A stretch of DNA of 64,000 nucleotides from assembly GCF_000308615.1 (NCBI RefSeq), contig NZ_BAGB01000174.1:62001-126000 (forward strand), written 5' to 3'. Position numbers and translations under genes: made by a program. This DNA comes from Nocardia jiangxiensis NBRC 101359. GTDB lineage: Bacteria > Actinomycetota > Actinomycetes > Mycobacteriales > Mycobacteriaceae. Positions 52,701 to 61,700 of the stretch are shown here, piece by piece (the stretch's first letter is position 1; each line of letters starts with the position of its first letter). The notes under the pieces were generated by a model. The model saw only the letters and a list, made by a program, of their open reading frames with translations. It searched no databases and was not told the origin of the DNA.

Positions 52701-55700
52701 CCATTGATTGTTCGGATTGTCCGGGTGGTGATGGAATGCCACTGCGCCGTCGGGTATCCCGGCGAAGCCGACGCCGCCCATCCGATTGCGAGCACCTCGG
52801 ATGCGTCGCGGACCGAGCCCCGTATCCGGAAAGGGCTCGTAGAACGATGTAGTCGGGCCGGGTGGTGGCTGTTCGGGTGCGGATCCGCCCTTCGGTGGGA
52901 AAATTCTCTTGCGACGTGGCTTTCCGGGCGGGTTTTCCTCGGTAGCGAGGGGGTCGGCTTCGGTTGCGTTCGAACGCCGGTCTGTTTCAGCTTGGATTTC
53001 GTGATCGAACCGCGCCTGCCACTCTGTGTCGGATTCTCCGTTGGGAGGTCTGTATTCCCTGGCGGCCTGCAGATCGGTGAGCCACAACTGTAGGTCGTGT
53101 AGATATTTCTCCAGAAGCTCCGGCCGTTTTCGGTCGCTCCCCTCGGTAGCCGTCTCTTCCTGCTCTGTTGTCTGCTGGTCGAAATCTGCGACGGTGACCG
53201 CGTTCATCTGTGCACGCAGATAGATTCTGACAACTTTGTCCAACCTGTCGACGGAGGCGAGCATTTCTTGATTCGATTCGCATGACGCTCTCAAATTATC
53301 GACCGCCGCGCGCCATTTCAATGAGTCCGGTGCATCGTGAAGTTCGGAAAGTTCGAATGTGCTTGCCAGGTCGTCGCGAATCTGTTTCAGTGCCGATACG
53401 GTGGCTGCTGGATCCAGAATCGATGGGTCCGGGTATTCCTGTGCGTTGCTGTATATCTCATCCAGTTTATCGAGTATGCCACGGAACGAAGATAGCTGAT
53501 TCAAACGTGCGTACAGCGGCTCGGAGTCCAATATTCTGAACCATGCCGCCTCGATCTTTGATTTGGGGTAGTAGCTTCCGCGAGTGAAATGCATCGCGAA
53601 ACCGTTATGCAGCCACGGGTCGCGCTCCGGATCGATGTGCTCATTACCGGTCGGTCTTATTCGGAAACCGTGCTGCAGCCGCCAGCGGGCGCCTTCTGTA
53701 CGATCCGGTGTTCCGAGCAGGCTGTCGCCGAATCTCAGGTCCTGGGCTCCGGGTGTGTGGAAGAAGCGCGGCCACGCATCCGAGCCTTCATGTCCGGGCA
53801 CCTCATCGGCATCGTATCCCGGAATGTACTCCGCGTAATAGAAGTCGTCGACACGCACGATTGCAGGTGGCTTGGCTCCGGCGTCTTCGAGTGTTCTCGC
53901 CGCCAACTGGGCTCGAATGGCCTCGTCCGTGCTCGGAGTCGCCTTCAGGACCGCTTTGTATTTGTTATTAAAGGTAATCAGCGTTACCTGGGATGATATC
54001 GTCGGGTCGCCGGAATCTCTCTCGAGTATTTCTTCGTCGGCCTCACCTGATCTAATTGCTTCGATCAGCTTCTCTCGAAAAGGTCGCTCGTCCGTCAGGT
54101 CGTTCATCCAGTAAATGAATTCGTCATTCTCGTACTTCGATACTTCGGAGTGCGACCTGGCATCGGGCGCTATGTCGTCGTCGATATCCGGTACCAGCTC
54201 GACGGTGTAGTCCGCATCTGGTCCAACGTGAACCCGAATATAGTTCACCGGCAATCTGAGCACGTCGACCAGATGGCGGATATCCACGTCGCGGGTGGAT
54301 AACAGATATCTCGGATCCTGTAGCGGCGATGCCACAATGACGAATTGATCGTCCACTATTCCGACGCCTTCGGAGATCTGTTCGGCTCCGGCAGCGGCAA
54401 GTATCTGCCGGGAGAGTAATATGCCGAGTGCGAAGCGGACGTTGTCGACGTGTCCGCGGGCAGTTTCTATATGTGCGTAGAGTATGTCGAACTTGTCGAC
54501 CAGCTGCTGCATCGCCTGTTCGTCCGATAATACCCGAGATGCCACACGGTTCACGACGGGTTGCCGAAGCACGGCGTCGAGGCGAGTTTGTTGGGTCGCC
54601 TTCAGGTCATCGATCGCCTGTTGTATTTCTTCGACGTTCTTCCCATATAGATGGCTCAGATCCACGCCGAGTGTCTTCGCTGGGCGCAACGCCTCGATCA
54701 CAATTTCGTCTGCCTCGGACCGGGCGGACTCGAGGGCTCGTCGCATCGCCGGTGGCAGTTCTCTGGGGGTGTTTTCGTCCGCGGGTGTGCTGTTGTCTGC
54801 GGAGTGGCCGACGTGGAATTCGTCCGACACCGGGCCGCGTTCGCATGCGCCTGGGAGTTCGGTTGGCTGGTTGTCGTGGTCGAAGGCGAGGACGAATGCT
54901 CGGACGACTCGTCGTGGGTCGCGGTGGGGGAGGTTGTCGTCGGTTGGGTTGTCGGCGTGGATCAGGAATCCGTGTCCGCCGACTTTCTGTTGATTGCCGT
55001 CGGGGAGGGTTACTGTGGCTTGGTCTTCGGGGGCGAATTCGACGACCACTGCCACTTTGTGTGCGTGTGGTTGTGCGCCGGGATCGTCGGGTTGCAGGTG
55101 TTGGCCGACCCAGTCGATGATTTCGTCGACGGAGTGGATGGTGTCCGGGTCGAGTGGGATTTCCTGGAATTCGTTGGGTGTGCCGTCTGCTTTGTGGGGC
55201 ATCCGGTCTTCGAGGCCGTCGTTGCCGACCAGTGGCATGCCTGCCAAGCCGATCTCGGCAGGGGCCGGTTCGCGTACGGGTACGCCGGCGGCATGCAGGT
55301 CCTGGAGCATTACCACCGCGCAGTTGTTCTGGCCGGTGTCTGCTACGTCGGTTGTTGCGCTGGCGGCTGTTCGGGGTGCGGAACCGCCTACCGGGAGTGG
55401 GGGCGTGTCTTGGGTGCCGGGTGTCGGGTTCTGCGTGGTGACCGGTGCGCGGGGCTTGGTGGCGTCTGGCGTGGTGTCCGAAACACCTTGTGCTGGTGGA
55501 CTCTTGGATCCATCGGACCCGGCTTCGGGGTGCTGTCCGCGTCTGCCGACGGCGCCTGTCCGGGCTCCGGCGGGACCCGCCAGCCTGGGATCCGACGATG
55601 TGCCGTCGGCCGGTGGCGCATCAGTACCTCGGGCCGCCACCGAGGAGCGGTATACGGGCTGCCACGGCGTGCTCGGACGGCCGAGTTGCGTGGCGTAGCG

Positions 55701-58700
55701 GCCCAGGGCCGAGTACAACGCTCCCGGGGAGGTATACCCGGAGTCGTCGATCGTGTGGAAGCCGACCAGCCGCAGGCCGTGCAGCACCTCGAACAGCGAG
55801 TGGTGCTCCGGCGAGATGAATCCGATGATCATGCCGGCGATGTCGCTGATCGGCACCGCCGGTGGCGTCCCCGCGGGGAGATTGAGCATGAGCAGGGCGG
55901 GGCTGCCGAACCGGGAGGCAGCACCGGAGATCCCCGCGGTGAGCGGAAATCTGTTCCCGACCGTCTCCAGGAACCAGGGATCTTCGGGGCCGAGATGCTG
56001 CAATACCGCTCCCGGACGCAAGGGTAGTTCCACCACATAGTGGTCGGGGTCGTCGAGTTGCAGCGCTGTGTCGACGTCGATCACGCCTTCGTCGTAAAAC
56101 GCCAATACACCGTTGACGACCGCCTCGCCGTCGACGCGGACTTTGTGGTCGTGGTCGTTGGGGTCGTACTCGTAGAGCGGCAAGGCGTATCGCAGGGTCG
56201 GGTCCTCGGCGCGCAATTGGGCCTCGAGCGCGGCCACGTCGACGCGCCCTTTCTCGTCGCGTGGCAGCGTCCTGTTCGGGTCCGTTTCCAGTCGCTCCTT
56301 GCGGAGCTTGCGCAGTTCGCCGAGGGCCTCCAGTTCCCGTCGTGACAACGGCTTGAACAGCGCGAATTCGTGCAGGTGCAAAGCCCGGCGCCGCATGTGG
56401 GCGTCTCGTTCGGGGCTGTTGCTCGGTTCGTAGATGTGGCTGCGGGTGTATTGCGCGAAAGAGGCCTTCGCTGCCTCTTCGGGCGCGACCCAGTGGCTGA
56501 CCGCTCGAACGTCCTTCGCCGTGATCGGGGTGCCGGGATGTGTGGCCTGAATTGTTTCGAGGATCGATGCCTGCACTCGTTGCAGCATGTCGATATCGAG
56601 GTTCAGTCCGCGCGCGACAGGTTCCCAGACTTCATATTCCTGGTTCAGGAGCCGGGCAAGTCCCTCGTTGAGCGTGGTGCCCGCGGCATGCTCGGCGCTC
56701 ACGTTGCGGTTGGTGGCGTTGAATATCGCTGCCATCAGTTCTCGCAGGTTGCCATCGGCGATCAGCTCATCCAGCGACACCGACGGCAACACCATGCCGC
56801 CCTCGATCTCGTTGTTGAAGTAGAAGGCGGCGTCGATCTGCTCCTGAGTGGCGTCGGGATGCAATCCGGGCAACACCACATTCCGCAGCCGGTTCAGCAT
56901 CCAGACCGCTGCCGCCCGGCTCTCCGGGCGGTCGTAGAACCAACTCGCCAGCGGGAGGTCCATCTGCATGCGCAGTGTCCGCCAGCCGGGCTCGCCCGGC
57001 AAATCGTCGGCTGCGGGGATCTTCGGGGCAGTCTCGGCCAGGTTCTGGAGAGCTCGGGCGGACAGGAAGGTCGCGGGTATCGGCGACGCGACTCCTGGAA
57101 CGGAACCTGTTGGTGTGTGGTCGGTTTCCGCGGCGAGCCGTTCCCGCTCGTGCCGCCGATCGACCACGTTCTTGACGTCTTCAGGTGTCGCTTTCCGGCC
57201 GGGCGCCGCGCCAGGGCCGGTTCCGTCACCGCTGGTACCCGCGGTCCACGGCGTGGCCGAAGGCGCCGGACTCTTCCGGGCCGAGTTCTTCGGTGCCGCA
57301 GCAGGTGCGGCTTTGCCGGGGCCCCATTGGTTTTCGGGGTTGTTCGGGTCGTGGTGGAAGGCCACTGCACCGTCGGGGAGTCCGGCTCGGCCCGCTCCGC
57401 GTGCTCGGGGCTTGCCGAGGCCGAGCTCTGCTCCGGGCGCAACGCCGTCGAAGGACACGGTCGGGTCGGGGGGGAGCGCATTGCGTGCGGGGGCGCCGCC
57501 GGGGAGCTTCGGTTGCTTGGTTCGGCGGGCGGTGTTCGCCTTGTGTTCCCGCAGCTCGCCCCGGACGCGTTCGGCATCATCGAGAAGGACGGATTTCCTG
57601 CGGAATTCCTCGACCAGCGGGAGTGCCTGCGTCTGATTCGGGTTCAGCGTGTTCTCGCGCCGGAGTTGCAGCAGCGCTCCCAGGAGCCTGTTCACGGCCT
57701 CCGCGGTCGCGATATCGACGCGCCCCTTGCTGAGCTCGAGCAACTTCTGCCGCAGTGCGTCCACCTCCTGCCGCAGCGTCGCCAGTTTTTCCGTATCCGC
57801 GACCAGCTCTTGGACAGTCGGCAGTGGAGTGCTCGAACCATCGGGCGTCGGCGAGTTGGCTGTTCCCTTCGGCCTTTTCGGTTGCACGCCGGGTTGCGGA
57901 CTCGTCGGGTTCGGGGGTTCGGACGGCTGCTCGGGAGGACTGCTCGGTGTTTGCGCGGCATGGTCCGGTCCGTCGTCACGGAACTCCGCCCAGACGGTCT
58001 TTCCGTCCGGGCGGGCGTCGATCCCCCATGCGCTGGCGAGGTTTTCCATCAGACCGAGGGCGTAGCCGTGCTCCTCCATCAGGTCCTCGGCTGTGGAACC
58101 GACGCTTCCCCGCTGCCGGATCGGCAGATTCGGGCTGTGATCGCTGACCTCGACGCGCAGTGTGCCCGCGGTCGTGCGGACTCGCAGTTCCGCATCGCCA
58201 GAGGTGTGCCGTTTGGCGTTCTGCAGTAGCTCCGACACCACCAACATCGCGGAGTCGATCAGCTCGCCCGGTACGCCGGCTTCGGAATTCAGCCTGCGCA
58301 ACCTGCGCCGTGCCGCTCCGGGCGCCCGGTCGAGCTTGTCCCGTGGGAAGTGCTGGCTGCCGGCGGTGTCCGAGCCTTCCAGCGACGGATCCTCGCCTCC
58401 CGCGCGTTCGAAGAAGCGGAAACCTACCGTCAATCCGGCGGACCGGGTCAGCGTGAAGCCCCACGGCCACTCCAGATCGTCCAGCAGTTCCACGCCCGGC
58501 CAGCCCTGAGTCGTATCCCCCGGGCGGACCGGCAGTTTCCGGGTGGCGCCGGTTACCTCGATCGATACCCACCGGTTGCCTGGCTCCCCGTGGATTTCGG
58601 CCGATACCTGATCCGACGCCGGTAGTTGGCGCGCCAACTCCCAGGCGATCGCGACGGCCATGTCCACCTGTTCCGGATTGGGCCAGTCGGCCAGGACGGG

Positions 58701-61700
58701 GTGGACCGGTTCGACGGCCGCCGCCACGGTCTGCAGTCCGAAGAATCGAGTAGCGGTCTCGACGAAGTGCACGACGGCGGGTGGCGCATCCGGGCGCCTG
58801 CCGATGCCGCGCAGCTCGTGCAGCGGGTCGGCACTGACCGGCGGCAGCCACTCCATACTCGGTTCCTGCGGGCCGAGCGCCGTGAGGAGTTCTTCCAGTT
58901 GTGTTGCTGTGCGGTTCAATTCGTCGCGGGGCGGCGCGGGCCGTCCGGCCGTCGCGTCCTGGACGGTGATGTCGTGGGTCACCGAGCGACCGATCCATGC
59001 CGGAACCAGTGCTATTTCCTCGGCGAGCTCCTCGGGACGAGGTCCACGCTCGGCACGGCCGCGATCTTCCGCCGCCTTCTCGCGAAGCCTGTCCTCCACG
59101 AGCTTGATCGCCTGGCGGACGGCGGGCGGGGAACGTCGGATCAGCGATGGCGCCACGCCGATCGCTTTCGCCAGATCCGCGGTGGCACGGTCGATCTCGG
59201 TGGCGCTCGGGCTACCGGACGACCGACTCTGCGTCGGCGGGTTCGCAGCGTCCGGGGCCGTCGGTGGCATGGGCGCCGGGTCCGGTGGCGGCGTGGGGGG
59301 CTGGGATTTCTTGTGACGCTTACCCGAACCGCCGGCCGACGCCGACGCCCACGGGACCGGGCGGATCGGCACCACCGGCGGCGCGGGCGGCGGGGCCAGT
59401 TGGGTGGACGGGAGTCGCTCCGGCCCAGGGATTCCGCTCTCGTCGGGAATGCGACCGAGGTTGGGGTCGTCGGGATTCAGGCGCGGAGCGGCCGGTCGCT
59501 GCGGTGCGTCTCGGGCGTCCTTGTCCAGGGGCGGGGTGAAGTGGTCGGGTATGACTTTCTGGTCGGGTTCCCTGGCGGGGAGTGCGGGCAGGTGCGCGGG
59601 CGGCGTCGCGTCGTGCTGGGGCGGGTGGGTGTATTCGGCCGGTCGTGTGTTCGTGTCGGTCCCGCCGGGGGCGGCCGCCGGGTCCGGCAACGTCCCCGGC
59701 TGTTGAATGCCGGTGACCTCGGCGGGCCGATCCGCCGGAGCCCAGGGGAGTTTCGGCACGATGGGTGTCGTCTCGCGATCGGGTTCCGGCTCCGGAGGAC
59801 CCGAGACACCGGGTATCACAACGTAATCCGACTGGCCGAACTCGATTTCCCTGGGTGCGTCGTCGGGCATCGGGAGATCCGGAACGCCGTCGAGCGTGGG
59901 ATTGGCGAGGTGACCGGGCACCCGGGTCACGATCTCGTCGCCCTGCGGGATGGTGAACTCTTCCGGCGGCACATCGGGGATTTCGGTGCCGCCGGGCCGG
60001 TCGCTCATGGCGGCGGTCCCGGCCGACATCCCGCCGGTGAGGCCCGGATGGATCGCCTGGGTGCCGCCCACAGCTCCGAATCCCGTCGCGGGCCCTGGCG
60101 AATTCTGTTGTGCTGCAGGAACAGCAGCGTTGGGGGAAACGCTGGTCCCGGGTGTGACGGAACCGCCGTGAGCCGGTGCCGTCGGTGTCGCCGCCGCTTG
60201 GTGCGGTGTGGCGGTCGGCGCATTCGGCGGTGCGTCGGGGACGCGCGGGGTCGCGGTTTCGCCGGGAGTGTGGGCCGATCCCGTCGCTTCCGGGTGCGTT
60301 GTCGGCGAGATCGATTGTGCGGCGGGATCGAGCGCGCCGGGTGCGGCATGTCCGGGCGACGATGTCGTTTCCCCGGCGTGCGGTACCGACAGACTCTCGT
60401 GTGGCGCGGTACCCGCTGCCAGCGTGTCGGTGTGCTCGGACACGGCCGGGATCCCGGGGTCCGGGCTCATCGGTGGTCCGGGAGGCTCGCCGTCGAATTG
60501 CGTTGTGAGTTCTTGGAATTCGGTGTCGAAGTCCAAGTCGAGAGCGGGCCGCCGGCCGCCGGTCGCCGGACGTTCGAGCACGGCGGCACCGCGCATGTTG
60601 TCGCGCGGCATATCGAGTTCGGGTCGAGCTCGGGACCCCGCATTCGAATCCAGTTCCACCTGGGGTACCAGCCGCCCGTCCGGATGAACGTGCTGCTGGA
60701 CCGGATCCACGCCGGTGTGTCCGGCCTGATCGGGCTCGAACACGATCGCGTAGGTCTTGTCGGCGTCCAGATCGTTCAGCCAGTGCCCGACCGCGTCCTG
60801 GACCTCCGTGCTCATTTCGACGACCGGTTGCCCGTTCTTGTCGAGGATCCACTCGACGACCTCGTTGCCGGACACCTTGCGGGCCATGTCGCCGATCCGC
60901 TCGTAGATCTCGATCCCGCCCTCGGCATTGCGCGTCACCACGGCGGCGTGCGCACCGGTGCCGTTGCGCTGCACGCCCATCAGCGCCGCCCCGCCCTTGG
61001 TTCTGATCTCATCCACGAGGGCCTTCGGAGACTCGACGCCGCCGGGCCGCCAGTCTCCGCGCACTGCCTGTGCGGCCCGGTGCCCACCGACGCCCGCGGT
61101 GGCGGCGTCGTCGCCGAGCGCTGTCGGATCGACCTCGAGCCCGGTCAGTTCGTGCATCTTGTTCACCGCGTAGGGGACACAGTGGCTGGGCCCGCCACCG
61201 CCGTCGTCCGCGGGCACGAAATGCGCGCCTCCGTCGTCGCCGGGAGGTACCGCCCCCTCTCCCTGCCCGGTGCCGGGCCGGGGTGAACTTTCCTCGTGGT
61301 GGGGTGAATGGATCTGTGAGACGCTGTGTTCCGGTTGTCCGGTGGGTTCGCCGGTGGGATCGGAGACGGTCGGACCTTCGTGGCCGCCCTGGCCGCCACC
61401 GGCCTGGCCGCCGTCGGCCGCGCCATGGGATTCGGTCGTATGCGGGGAATTCGCGGCGCCGGGATCGGTCCTCACCGCGGAGTCGGCGGCATGTGCGGCC
61501 GATGGCTCCACCGGCGCCGGGGGCACTCCCCGTTCCGCGCTCGCCTGCACCGTGACACGTCCTGGCGGATCGGACCGGCCGACCGGGGCGCCATGTGTCG
61601 GTGACCCCGCGAGCTCGGTGGTCGCGACCACCCTGCGGACGGACTGCGCGCCGACCGGCGCCGTACCGCCGTCGCCGTGCGGGATCGGAGACCGCTCGCC

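Noticed and set aside
51333..53093. 586-codon plus-strand frame antisense to the toxin
   Set aside because: Covers Tox-PL 3 and the first HTH domains on the other strand; shows no protein family of its own.
56370..58229. 619-codon plus-strand frame antisense to the toxin
   Set aside because: Same reason: no domain, no ribosome site, lies fully inside the toxin gene including the RsbW-like domain.
58626..61286. Long open frame of 886 codons on the plus strand opposite the giant toxin
   Set aside because: It is a mirror of high-GC codon bias in the minus-strand gene. Its composition is Arg/Gly/Val-rich without any recognisable domain, whereas the other strand carries clear domains throughout.
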